In this document: positions 23,296 to 31,636 of the stretch, one piece after another
How positions within the stretch are numbered: the first letter of the stretch is position 1
How the letters are laid out: each line of letters begins with the position of its first letter
Origin: Planctomycetaceae bacterium
Lineage (GTDB): Bacteria; Planctomycetota; Planctomycetia; Pirellulales; Pirellulaceae
Direction of reading: 5' to 3'
DNA length: 32,371 bases
Assembly: GCA_015490875.1 (NCBI GenBank)
Contig: WFWZ01000386.1
Location: forward strand, 1-32,371
Made by a program: the position numbers and the translations under genes
Notes under the pieces: generated by a model
The model's database searches: none
What the model saw: only the letters and a program-made list of their open reading frames with translations
Told to the model about the DNA's origin: nothing

Positions 23296-25332
23296 TCAAC
23301 CGCCGCCACGCAGCGAAGACGCACCCGATGACACACTCTCAACGCGCGACTCGGACAGCGAAACCTTCGATTGCGATCCTTGCTGCGTTTCCCCAGCCGG
23401 CGCCTGGGTGCTCTCGGACGACGCCGGATCGGCAACCGATGCAGACGCTGCCGAATCACCGCGGCGGGTCAACTCATGCGGCTTTCGAATCGTGACTTGT
23501 TCGCCGTTTGCTTCGGCTTCCGTCGAGCCTTCCTCTCCCGCATCTCGACGCTGCGTCCACTCGGCCAACGACTGCGTCTGCCGATCGATGGTTCCATCCA
23601 TGTACTTCAATACCGTCGAGTAGGGAAAGACGCCCAACAGGATGGCCAACACAAAGAGTGTCGCGGCAATGGTCGTTTCGCGAGGCGTAATGGGAACGAG
23701 GGCTTCTTCATGTGGTCCCTTGTATTCGGCGCCCAAGTAGACGCGTTGCAGCGTCCATAAGATATACCCAGCGGTCAAAATGACAACGGCTGCCGCGAGG
23801 ATCGCCAGGACCTGGCTGTAGTTCCAAACAGAGAGCACGACCAGAACTTCACCGATGAAACCGCACAAACCGGGCAATCCCAGGCCCGCGAAAAAAATGC
23901 CGATGGCCAGAGCGGTGTAAAGCGGCATCTTCCCGAAGAGCCCGCCGAACTCTGACAGGTTACGATGATGGACGCGGTCATAGACGACGCCCACCATGAA
24001 GAACATGCCGGCCGACGAAATGCCGTGTGCGATCATCTGGAACATGGCCCCCTTCACGCCCATGTTCCAATAGTCCGGGTTGTAAAGCGTTCCCGCGGTC
24101 GCCGACCAGACGCCCAGCCCAAGTACCACATATCCCATGTGACTGACCGAACTGTAGGCCACCAGTCGCTTGAAGTCCTTCTGCGCGAGTGCCGCATAAG
24201 CGCCGTAGATCATGCTCACGACACCGAGCAGGCAGATGAACCACGCCAAGTCGAAACCGCCGTGAGGGCAGATGGGGTAGCAAATCCGCAAGATACCATA
24301 ACCTCCCATCTTCAGCAGCACTCCGGCCAGGATCATCGAGATGGGAGTCGGCGCCTCAACGTGGGCATCGGGAAGCCACGTGTGGACCGGAACGGACGGC
24401 ACCTTGATGGCAAACCCAATAAACAACAGCAAAAAGGCCCACCACTGCAGCGCTGGACTGAATGCATCGGTGTGTTGCCCCAGTTCGGCAAGTGCAAGCA
24501 GGCTGAAGGTGTGTCGCGACCGCTCGCCCGACTCGATCTGGCTCATCAACGTCGCCGCGGCCAGGTCCACTTGTTTCTGCAGAACGGCCGCTTCCTCGGC
24601 TCCCTCGGCCGGTTGCCACGGCCTCGCCAACAGCCGCTGCCCATCCTCGCCCGTCACCGTATCGAGCACGTGGGCTCGAGCCAACTGCGTCGGCGTGAGC
24701 TTCGTCAAATCGCTGGCGAAATAAAGCATCAAGATGGCGATCAACATCAGCACGCTACCGACCAGCGTATAAATGAAGAACTTGATCGCCGCGTACTCCC
24801 GCCGAGGTCCGCCCCAGACACCGATGAGAAAGTACATCGGCAGAAGCATGACTTCCCAGAAGACATAGAACAGGAAGAAGTCGAGCGCCAAGAAGACGCC
24901 GAGCATCCCTGTTTCCAAGAGAAGGAACAGGATGCAGTAAGCTTTGACGTGCTTGGTGATCGACCAACTCGCCCCCATTGCCAACAGGCTTACCAACCCG
25001 GTCAACACCACCAGCGGCAAGCTGATCCCGTCGACACCCATCGCGTAATAGATGTCAAACGACGGAATCCACGGCAAATGGAACGTCGACTGCATGTATT
25101 TCGTTGCTTCACCCGATGTGGCGAAGTGGAGCGCCGACGAGGAACTGAAGAAAGCCAGAAGCGTCAACAAAAACGTCACTGCAGTGACGGCGAACGTGGT
25201 GTAGCGCAGCGACTCGGTGGCTCGAGCCGGAATGAGGACGAGCAACAATGCTCCCAAGGCCGGCAAGAAGACCAGCAGGCTCAGCCAACTGGCGTAGATC
25301 GCGTTCAGATCGGAACCAATCAGATTGGACAT
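23296..25332 (-). CDS. nuoM: NADH-quinone oxidoreductase subunit M
   Basis: This is the second antiporter-like subunit, 678 aa against about 509 in E. coli. Key residues are Glu160 in FYVFWEVMLLPMYFLIG and Lys310 in GFAIKVPSVPVHTWLPDAHVEAPT; KRLVAYSSVSHMGYV marks the second half. Two additions stand out. One is a soluble insert at about 208-275, after helix 6, which is charged and helix-like. The other is an 88-residue tail (591-678) rich in Ser, Glu, Gln and Ala, with no hydrophobic segment. Both would face the periplasm by standard topology. The ATG at 25332 follows nuoL by 82 bases, a gap that holds a hairpin and a T8 tract. Confidence 0.94.
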   Translation of the reverse strand: MSNLIGSDLNAIYASWLSLLVFLPALGALLLVLIPARATESLRYTTFAVTAVTFLLTLLAFFSSSSALHFATSGEATKYMQSTFHLPWIPSFDIYYAMGVDGISLPLVVLTGLVSLLAMGASWSITKHVKAYCILFLLLETGMLGVFLALDFFLFYVFWEVMLLPMYFLIGVWGGPRREYAAIKFFIYTLVGSVLMLIAILMLYFASDLTKLTPTQLARAHVLDTVTGEDGQRLLARPWQPAEGAEEAAVLQKQVDLAAATLMSQIESGERSRHTFSLLALAELGQHTDAFSPALQWWAFLLLFIGFAIKVPSVPVHTWLPDAHVEAPTPISMILAGVLLKMGGYGILRICYPICPHGGFDLAWFICLLGVVSMIYGAYAALAQKDFKRLVAYSSVSHMGYVVLGLGVWSATAGTLYNPDYWNMGVKGAMFQMIAHGISSAGMFFMVGVVYDRVHHRNLSEFGGLFGKMPLYTALAIGIFFAGLGLPGLCGFIGEVLVVLSVWNYSQVLAILAAAVVILTAGYILWTLQRVYLGAEYKGPHEEALVPITPRETTIAATLFVLAILLGVFPYSTVLKYMDGTIDRQTQSLAEWTQRRDAGEEGSTEAEANGEQVTIRKPHELTRRGDSAASASVADPASSESTQAPAGETQQGSQSKVSLSESRVESVSSGASSLRGGG

Positions 25333-25364
25333 GGCTCAGTTGTTATCTTCGCAAAGTCGAAGGG

Positions 25365-25403
25365 AAAAAAAATGTTCGTTTCCAACGTGCCGACTCTCGG
25401 CAC
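25365..25403 (-). promoter_or_regulatory. Hairpin plus T8 tract between nuoL and nuoM
   Basis: On the minus strand GTGCCGA and TCGGCAC (25387-25403) form a perfect 7-bp stem with a 3-base loop, starting 11 bases after the nuoL stop. Fourteen bases further on comes a run of eight T (25365-25372). The gap is too long for a classic terminator, so read-through into nuoM is expected. Partial termination or RNA processing that sets the NuoL:NuoM ratio is possible. Confidence 0.4.
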
Positions 25404-25414
25404 CTCCCACAACG

Positions 25415-28123
25415 TCAAGGGGACGCCGCCATCGCACTCGACCAAAAGAGGCTCACGAGGACGAAAAGCGCGAGGAAGCCGACGATCAAATACAACACGT
25501 ACTGCCGCAACCGCCCCGTCTCCAGCCGGTGGAACCATACGCCGATCGACCAAACCCAGCCGGCAAAAAGGTTGGCGAGCCCGTCGACGATACCCCGGTC
25601 GACGATCTTCTCCCACGCGTTGGCAAAGGCCCGCGTGAGATTGGCACTGCCATCGATCACCCAATCGATCCAGCGCCGATCGAACATGGCGATCAGTCGC
25701 GCAATCCCATGAGTCGGCTGAATCAGGAGGAAAGCATACAGCTCGTCGAAGTACCACTTGTTCCACAGGAATGCATACAGACGCGGAAAACGGCGGCGGA
25801 CGTCGCCGGGCGAAAGCCACCCCCAAAGGTACATGACCGCCGCCAGGCTGATTCCTGCGAGCGCCGTTCCGGTCGCCAGCAGCGTCACCGGAACCACCAC
25901 CGAGTAGTGCTGCTCGGGAGCATGCGCGAAGTGCTCATCCGGCCAAACCAACTCCGTCCAGTAACCCGTCATCGTGCCATGCAGTCCCGCAGGACGGGCC
26001 TGCTCCAACAGCCCTGCCAAGTGCAGCCCGGATCCCGGCACCCAGTCCGGAAGCTTCCACGCCACACCCGTCGCGAAGACCGCCAGAATGATCAGTGGCA
26101 CATACATCACCTTCGGCGACTCATGCGCGTGCTCGTAACGGTGCTCATTCCGAGGTTTGCCGGCAAACGTGAGGAACCAGAGACGGAACATGTAGAACGC
26201 GGTAATCGCCGCTCCCCCGAGCGCCGCATAGAAGAAAACGGCTCCCCAGATGGAATGATTTTGTTGCATGAAGACAAATGCCTGCTCCAGGATGCGGTCC
26301 TTGGAGTAATAGCCGCTGAACCCGATCAGGAACGGGATGCTCACGCCGGCAATCGCGAGACAGCCGATGAGCATTGTATAGGCCGTATAGGGCATCTTCT
26401 TGCGCAGTCCCCCCATTTCCATCATGTCATTGGTGTGCACGGCGTGGATCACCGATCCGGAACAGAGGAACAGGAGGCTCTTGAAGAAGGCGTGCGTCAC
26501 CAAGTGCATCAAGCCGGCCACCCAACCGCCGACACCCAGCGACAACATCATGTAACCGAGTTGGCTAATCGTGGAATAGGCAAGCACGCGCTTAATGTCG
26601 GTCGCCGTGATGGCGATCGTAGCCGCCATGAAGAGAGTGATGCAGCCAATCAACGCAATCACCCAAAGAACTTCGGGCGTGAAGACCGGATAAAACCGTC
26701 CGACTAGATAGACACCGGCGGCGACCATCGTGGCGGAATGGACGAGCGCCGAAACAGGCGTCGGGCCTTCCATCGCATCGGGCAACCAGACATGCAGCGG
26801 AAACTGGGCACTCTTGCCGACGCAACCGCAAAAGATGCCGATCCCTCCAATGATCAACCACCAGTAGCCTCGCGGCGTCTTACCCGACGACGGCTCGAGC
26901 CACCCCGCCTCCTTGGCGTAGGCGGCCAGTCGCTTCTGCAACTCCGCCTCGTTCAGCTGCTTTCCCTCTGCGGCCGCCTGCGAACGCCATCCTTTCACCA
27001 AGGAGGCGACCTCTTCCCGCGATTCGGCCAGCGCTATGCTCAACGGGACGCGGAAGTGATGATCGGGGCCCGGTCGCACCAATTCAAACAATCCCTGTTC
27101 GGTCCCTTCAACCTTGCCATCGCCATTGGCGTCGTAGGCGCCGAACTGGAACGTACCCAGGCCCGTCCAAAGCGCCATCAGGCCGATGATCATGCCGAAG
27201 TCGCCGACGCGGTTGGTGATGAACGCTTTGTTCGCGGCATTGGTGGCACTCTTGCGCTCGATGTAGAACCCGATCAGAAAGTACGAACAAATCCCGACCA
27301 GCTCCCAGAAGACGAACACCATCGCGATGTTTCCGGCAAGGACAAGCCCCAGCATCGAGAAACAAAAGAGCGACAAGTATTGGAAGAACCGGTGGAATCG
27401 GCCAGGACGCGTCAGGTGGCGGCCACTCTCGAGCGTCACTTCGTGATCGGTCACATCGTGCAACTCTTCGTGCATGTAACCGATCGCGTAGAAGTGGATG
27501 CAACTGGCGATCAGTGTCACCATGCAGAACATCAACACCGTCAGCGTGTCGATGTAATAGCCAATCGTCAGACGCAGGTTCCCGAAAACACCCAGCGTGT
27601 AATAGTCACCGGCGAAAGGAGGACCTCGAGCCGATGGTCCCTCTTTGGCCCCCTCCGCAGCGCCTCCCGCATGCTCCTCGACACCAGCGTGGGATTCTTC
27701 GACGGACCTCCCGAGCAGATGCGCCGACACCAGCATCGTCTGGGAGTCCACCGACCGATCGAGACGCCCGGTGCCCGAAGCTTTGTCACTCGCCAAAGTC
27801 TCAGCATGGCCGGAGTGAGACGGCGATGCGTGAGCCGCATGGCCTTCGGAAGCCTTGCCGTGTGCCGGCTGTTCGACCTCGCCCGCCTCGTGTTCGCTGC
27901 CGTGACCGCCGCCATGCCCGTGAGCCGCTTCGGTGGGAAAATAATGAACGAGCCAGATCGCCAGCGACCAGAACGACAACACCCCTGCACCGACGATGGC
28001 ACCCACTGCGACCGTCGCCGCCTGCTTGCCCAGCCGGTTGCCCGCGATCAGGATCACCCAGAACGAGCCCAGTGGCAGCAATACCGCCAGGCCCAACAGC
28101 ACCGGTAACAGGGAAGTATCCAT
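25415..28123 (-). CDS. nuoL: NADH-quinone oxidoreductase subunit L
   Basis: This is the distal antiporter-like subunit with the long lateral helix, 902 aa against about 613 in E. coli. The conserved channel residues are visible: Glu274 in FVFWELVGICSYFLIGFY, Lys437 in CVGKSAQFPLHVWLPDAMEGPTP, and DIKRVLAYSTISQLGYM. The extra length is in two hydrophilic inserts. Residues 60-170, after helix 2, are histidine-rich (AHGHGGGHGSEHE). Residues 325-420, between helices 6 and 7, contain a canonical EF-hand loop DANGDGKVEGTE (331-342) and a helical stretch. Both lie on the periplasmic side by standard topology. The ATG at 28123 shares its A with the nuoK stop (TGATG), so translation is coupled. Confidence 0.95.
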   Translation of the reverse strand: MDTSLLPVLLGLAVLLPLGSFWVILIAGNRLGKQAATVAVGAIVGAGVLSFWSLAIWLVHYFPTEAAHGHGGGHGSEHEAGEVEQPAHGKASEGHAAHASPSHSGHAETLASDKASGTGRLDRSVDSQTMLVSAHLLGRSVEESHAGVEEHAGGAAEGAKEGPSARGPPFAGDYYTLGVFGNLRLTIGYYIDTLTVLMFCMVTLIASCIHFYAIGYMHEELHDVTDHEVTLESGRHLTRPGRFHRFFQYLSLFCFSMLGLVLAGNIAMVFVFWELVGICSYFLIGFYIERKSATNAANKAFITNRVGDFGMIIGLMALWTGLGTFQFGAYDANGDGKVEGTEQGLFELVRPGPDHHFRVPLSIALAESREEVASLVKGWRSQAAAEGKQLNEAELQKRLAAYAKEAGWLEPSSGKTPRGYWWLIIGGIGIFCGCVGKSAQFPLHVWLPDAMEGPTPVSALVHSATMVAAGVYLVGRFYPVFTPEVLWVIALIGCITLFMAATIAITATDIKRVLAYSTISQLGYMMLSLGVGGWVAGLMHLVTHAFFKSLLFLCSGSVIHAVHTNDMMEMGGLRKKMPYTAYTMLIGCLAIAGVSIPFLIGFSGYYSKDRILEQAFVFMQQNHSIWGAVFFYAALGGAAITAFYMFRLWFLTFAGKPRNEHRYEHAHESPKVMYVPLIILAVFATGVAWKLPDWVPGSGLHLAGLLEQARPAGLHGTMTGYWTELVWPDEHFAHAPEQHYSVVVPVTLLATGTALAGISLAAVMYLWGWLSPGDVRRRFPRLYAFLWNKWYFDELYAFLLIQPTHGIARLIAMFDRRWIDWVIDGSANLTRAFANAWEKIVDRGIVDGLANLFAGWVWSIGVWFHRLETGRLRQYVLYLIVGFLALFVLVSLFWSSAMAASP

Positions 28124-28458
28124 CAGCCCTTCAGTTCGTCGCCTTGATCAACGTCGATGGTGGAATGCGCGTTATAGAAACTAAGCGCGATGGCGAGCGC
28201 CACAGCCGCCTCGGCCGCCGCCAGGATGATGACGAACAACGCCATCAACTGGCCGTCGAGACCGAGCGACTCCGACCGCAAATATTTGCTGCCGAAAGCG
28301 ATGAAGTTCAGATTGGCACCGTTGAGCACCAATTCGATGCCCATCAAGACGCCCAACGCGTTCCGCTTCGTCGCCATGCAAAGTACGCCGGTGACGAAAA
28401 AGAACGCGCCGACCGCCAAGTAGTGCGAAACGGTGATGACTGCCAACAGACCCGTCAT
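28123..28458 (-). CDS. nuoK: NADH-quinone oxidoreductase subunit K
   Basis: This is a small three-helix subunit of the complex I membrane arm, related to MrpC, that carries part of the central proton path. The two conserved membrane glutamates are present: Glu42 in GVLMGIELVLNGANLNF and Glu83 in ILAAAEAAVALAIAL. From the ATG at 28458 it has 111 residues, the usual size. An alternative TTG at 28473, directly after GGGGGGAGG, would add five residues and overlap the nuoJ stop. Its stop shares one base with the nuoL start. The segment KYLRSESLGLDGQ between helices 2 and 3 is normal in length. Confidence 0.93.
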   Translation of the reverse strand: MTGLLAVITVSHYLAVGAFFFVTGVLCMATKRNALGVLMGIELVLNGANLNFIAFGSKYLRSESLGLDGQLMALFVIILAAAEAAVALAIALSFYNAHSTIDVDQGDELKG

Positions 28459-28469
28459 TGCCTCTACGC

Positions 28470-29081
28470 TCAACCTCCCCCCTTCGGATTGCGGACGGCC
28501 ATGCGAGGCCGAGCCAAATAGGCCGCCCCCACCAGCACCACCAAGAGGTGCATGGAGACGATCACAAACGGCATGAGATACCCCGACATGCCGGCTCGCA
28601 GATGAGCATCCTTCTGCTGCAACTTGTCGACGCGCACTCCCGCCAAAGCGGCTCCGATCGGCGTCGCCGCCTTCGATTCATCGACAGCCAACTGGCTCCG
28701 CTCGGTGTTGGGCGTATTCCACTGAGAAACAGAAAAGGCGGCTTGCAGCAACACCATGAGCAGCGCTCCGCCGACCACGAGCGACAAGACCCACTCACCT
28801 GCATTGGTTCGCATCTCTAAGAAGCGGTGCTGAGCCGTTAACATCACACCGAAAACGAGCAGCACCAGCGTGCCGCCGACGTAAATCATCAGCTGCATCG
28901 CTCCGACGAACTCGGCTCCGGCCAGAAAAAACAGCCCGGCGGATGAACCGAGCGACAGCACGAGATGAAAAGCCATCCGCACAATGTTGCTCGAAAAGAG
29001 CACACCAGCCGCAAACAGACACGCCGTCAGCGCGAACAACACGAACAAGAACGTGTGCAAGTCGAACGTACCCAGCAACAT
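28470..29081 (-). CDS. nuoJ: NADH-quinone oxidoreductase subunit J
   Basis: This is a five-helix membrane subunit of complex I. The typical segment GAEFVGAMQLMIYVGGTLVLLVFGVML, which holds the pi-bulge helix 3, is present, preceded by VRMAFHLVLSLGSSAGLFFLA. The 203-aa length is slightly above E. coli. The added part is a hydrophilic loop (about 120-165) before the last helix. The ATG at 29081 shares its A with the nuoH stop (TGATG); the longer frame to 29210 only overlaps nuoH and is rejected. The gene normally found just before it, nuoI, is absent. Confidence 0.93.
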   Translation of the reverse strand: MLLGTFDLHTFLFVLFALTACLFAAGVLFSSNIVRMAFHLVLSLGSSAGLFFLAGAEFVGAMQLMIYVGGTLVLLVFGVMLTAQHRFLEMRTNAGEWVLSLVVGGALLMVLLQAAFSVSQWNTPNTERSQLAVDESKAATPIGAALAGVRVDKLQQKDAHLRAGMSGYLMPFVIVSMHLLVVLVGAAYLARPRMAVRNPKGGG

Positions 29082-30286
29082 CAGCGGTGCACCTCCGATC
29101 CTTGCGCCAACCGAGCGGACGTGCCAGCTGAGGACTGAGTCGATCCCGTCGTACCGCGCGCCCAAGGCTCGCGCACCGCCGCTCGCCCAGCACGCTCGGC
29201 GGGAACCCAATCATTGGGAGAAGGCAGGTCGAACAACTGCCACGACAGAGCCCCCACAAAGCAAAATGCGGCCAACGGCACGCAGTATTTCAAGCAGGTC
29301 GTGATGACCTGGTCGATGCGAAGACGAGGCAATGTCCAACGCACCCAGATCATCAACATCACACCCAATACGGCCTTCATGATGAAGTTGATACAGCCGG
29401 CCAAGTTGGCCACGATCTCCCAACCGCCTCCCGCCGCCTTCCAGGAAGCGAAGATGGGAACCGGCCCGTTCCAGCCTCCAAAAAAGGCCACCGCCGCCAG
29501 TCCCGAGACGACTAACATGGAGTTGTATTCGGCCATGAAGAAGAAACTCCATCGCAGGCCTGAATACTCTGTATGAAAACCGGCCACCAATTCGCTTTCC
29601 GCTTCCGCCAAATCGAACGGCGCTCGATTGACACTCGCGACCGCACAGGTGAAATAAACCCAGAACACGAGAAACGTGAATGGATCATGGAAGATAAGCC
29701 AGTTGGTGAACCAGCCGGCCTGCATGTTGCCGATCGTCGTCAAACTCATCGTGCCGCACAGGAAGACCGGAATGACGCCGCACATCCCCAGCGGCACTTC
29801 GTAAGAGACGACCTGAGCGGCCTGACGCATGCCACCGAAGAGCGACCACTTCGAGCCGGAAGCATAGCCGGCCAAGATCACGCCGAAGACCTCCAGACCG
29901 AGCACGGCGAGCAGGAAGAACATCGCCGTGTTGATCTCCCAACCGACCCATCCGTCGGCGAACGGCAAGGCCAACAGCGCGGCATAACTAGGAGCCAAAC
30001 TGACGTAGGGAGCGAGCCGAAACAGTGTCTTGTCCGCGTCGGCCGGGGCGATGTCCTCTTTCGTGAGCAGCTTAATACCGTCCGCGAGCGACTGGAGCCA
30101 TCCGAACTTGCCCCCCGTCCGCGTCGGCCCAAGCCGATCTTGGATGCGCCCGGCCACTTTGCGCTCCGCCCAGATGAAAAAGAGCGCTCCGACGCCGACG
30201 ACCCCCAGAAGCAAGGCCGCGGAAATCAGGGCGGTCAACGTGTAGGCCACCCCGGCCGGCATGTATTGGGCAAAAAACTCCGCCAC
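29081..30286 (-). CDS. nuoH: NADH-quinone oxidoreductase subunit H
   Basis: This subunit forms the quinone-binding chamber and the link between the peripheral and membrane arms. Family signatures are RIQDRLGPTRTGGKFGWLQS near residue 46 and the acidic loop NRAPFDLAEAESELVAGFHTEYSG, both hallmarks of NuoH/ND1. It has about eight helices. At 401 aa it is longer than the typical 325-350. About 45 residues at the C-terminus (from SPNDWVPAERAGRAA) are hydrophilic and poorly conserved in style. The GTG at 30286 is preceded by GAAGGAA. nuoD ends 133 bases upstream, an unusually wide gap within this operon, and nuoJ overlaps the stop by one base. Confidence 0.94.
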   Translation of the reverse strand: MAEFFAQYMPAGVAYTLTALISAALLLGVVGVGALFFIWAERKVAGRIQDRLGPTRTGGKFGWLQSLADGIKLLTKEDIAPADADKTLFRLAPYVSLAPSYAALLALPFADGWVGWEINTAMFFLLAVLGLEVFGVILAGYASGSKWSLFGGMRQAAQVVSYEVPLGMCGVIPVFLCGTMSLTTIGNMQAGWFTNWLIFHDPFTFLVFWVYFTCAVASVNRAPFDLAEAESELVAGFHTEYSGLRWSFFFMAEYNSMLVVSGLAAVAFFGGWNGPVPIFASWKAAGGGWEIVANLAGCINFIMKAVLGVMLMIWVRWTLPRLRIDQVITTCLKYCVPLAAFCFVGALSWQLFDLPSPNDWVPAERAGRAAVREPWARGTTGSTQSSAGTSARLAQGSEVHR

Positions 30287-30358
30287 GACGACGTGATTCC
30301 TTCACCTAGCTGCTTGCAAACTCGAGAATCGGCTCAGTCGAAGTGTGTGAAATATGGC

Positions 30359-30385
30359 ACAAGCCCCGTCGAACCGACAAGCCCC
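30359..30385 (-). repeat. 9-base direct repeat in the nuoD-nuoH gap
   Basis: ACAAGCCCC occurs at 30359-30367 and again at 30377-30385 (plus-strand reading), 18 bases apart. The 133-base gap has no gene. The repeat could be a regulator or RNA-processing site, or chance. Confidence 0.25.
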
Positions 30386-30419
30386 CTCCGTACAATTTCA
30401 CTCGCCCCTTAAGGCTCCT

Positions 30420-31622
30420 CTAGCGATCGATCTCACCCATCACGATGTCAAGCGACCCGACAATGGCCGGTACGTCGGCCAGGAGGCAGCCGCGGCAGAG
30501 CTCCTCGGTGACCGACAGGTTGCAGAAGCAACTACTGCGAGCTCGGGTTCGCCAAGGGATGGCCGACCCGTCGCTGACCAGATAGAACCCCATCTGGCCT
30601 CGAGGACACTCCGTCTCGAGATAGACTTCCCCTTTGGGTAGCTTCGTGTTCAACTTGATCGGGTGGCCCCAATCACCCTCGGCCGACCGGTAGAACTCGA
30701 TCCCCTGCCGGATGATGTCGATCGCCTGGACGACCTCGAGCATCCGGACGTAGAAGCGGTGCCAGCAGTCGCCCAACACGGCCTCCGGCGGCACCGGTGG
30801 ATAGTCGTGGTCGCGAGGATAGTGCCCGTCCTTCTGCACAATCACCTCGAACGCGTACCCGTCATACATCTCCGTGTAGCGCTCTTCCCCGTCTCGACGC
30901 AAATCATGGTCGACGCCGCTTCCTCGCAGCACCGGGCCGGTGCAGCCGTAGTCGATCGCCATCTCCGCCGACATCACGCCAATCCCGGCCGTCCGCTGAA
31001 TGAAGATGGCGTTCGTCGTCAATAGCGCGTGATACTCGGCAATCACCGGCTCGAACTGATCCAAGAACGCTTCGCACTTCTCGAGCCACCCCGGAGGCAA
31101 ATCAGCGGTCGCCCCTCCCGGTGTGATGTAGCTGTTGGTCAGCCGAGCTCCGCAGGCCTCTTCGAAGAGGTTGAGGATCTTTTCGCGTTCGCGAAACGCA
31201 TACAAGAAGGGACTGAACGTCCCCAGATCGAGCCCATAAGCACCCATGCCGACGAGGTGGCTGGCGATACGCCCCAACTCGGCAATGATGACGCGCAAAT
31301 GTCGCGCCTTCTCCGGGAGTTCGTATTGCAGCAGCTTTTCCACACACAGCGACCATCCCAGATTCATGTTCATGGCCGCCAGATAGTCCATCCGGTCGGT
31401 GTACGGAATCCATTGCCGCGGCGTCAGATTCTCCCCGATCTTCTCGGCACACCGATGAAGATACCCGATATGAGGCTCCACGTGCGTGACGATTTCGCCG
31501 TCGGTCTTGAGCACCAACCGGAGGACGCCATGGGTGCTCGGATGCTGCGGGCCCATATTGACCAGCAGTTCGTCCGTCCGCACATCCAGCTCGATGATCT
31601 GCTCGCGATTCGCCGTCGCCAT
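30420..31622 (-). CDS. nuoD: NADH-quinone oxidoreductase subunit D
   Basis: This is the 49-kDa-type subunit that lines the quinone site and is related to [NiFe]-hydrogenase large subunits. At 400 aa it has the normal length. Typical parts are NMGPQHPSTHGVLRLVL (22-38) with the quinone-site histidines, GYLHRCAEKI, ELGRIASHLVGMGAYGLDLG and the C-terminal GSLDIVMGEIDR. Close to the end, four cysteines (365, 367, 376, 379 in SSCFCNLSVTEELCRGC) stand where most NuoD proteins have non-cysteine residues. The ATG at 31622 lies 14 bases after nuoC. NuoC and NuoD are separate here, unlike the fused NuoCD of E. coli. Confidence 0.95.
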   Translation of the reverse strand: MATANREQIIELDVRTDELLVNMGPQHPSTHGVLRLVLKTDGEIVTHVEPHIGYLHRCAEKIGENLTPRQWIPYTDRMDYLAAMNMNLGWSLCVEKLLQYELPEKARHLRVIIAELGRIASHLVGMGAYGLDLGTFSPFLYAFREREKILNLFEEACGARLTNSYITPGGATADLPPGWLEKCEAFLDQFEPVIAEYHALLTTNAIFIQRTAGIGVMSAEMAIDYGCTGPVLRGSGVDHDLRRDGEERYTEMYDGYAFEVIVQKDGHYPRDHDYPPVPPEAVLGDCWHRFYVRMLEVVQAIDIIRQGIEFYRSAEGDWGHPIKLNTKLPKGEVYLETECPRGQMGFYLVSDGSAIPWRTRARSSCFCNLSVTEELCRGCLLADVPAIVGSLDIVMGEIDR

Positions 31623-31636
31623 CGATGCGCCTTTCG

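Noticed and set aside
23965..25638. 557-residue plus-strand open frame opposite nuoM and the nuoL 3' end
   Set aside because: It lies antisense to well-supported nuoM and nuoL, and is rich in His, Gln, Arg and Asp without any family motif, typical of the complement of membrane-protein genes.
26738..28108. 456-residue plus-strand open frame opposite nuoL
   Set aside because: Antisense shadow of nuoL with low-complexity composition and no recognisable domain.
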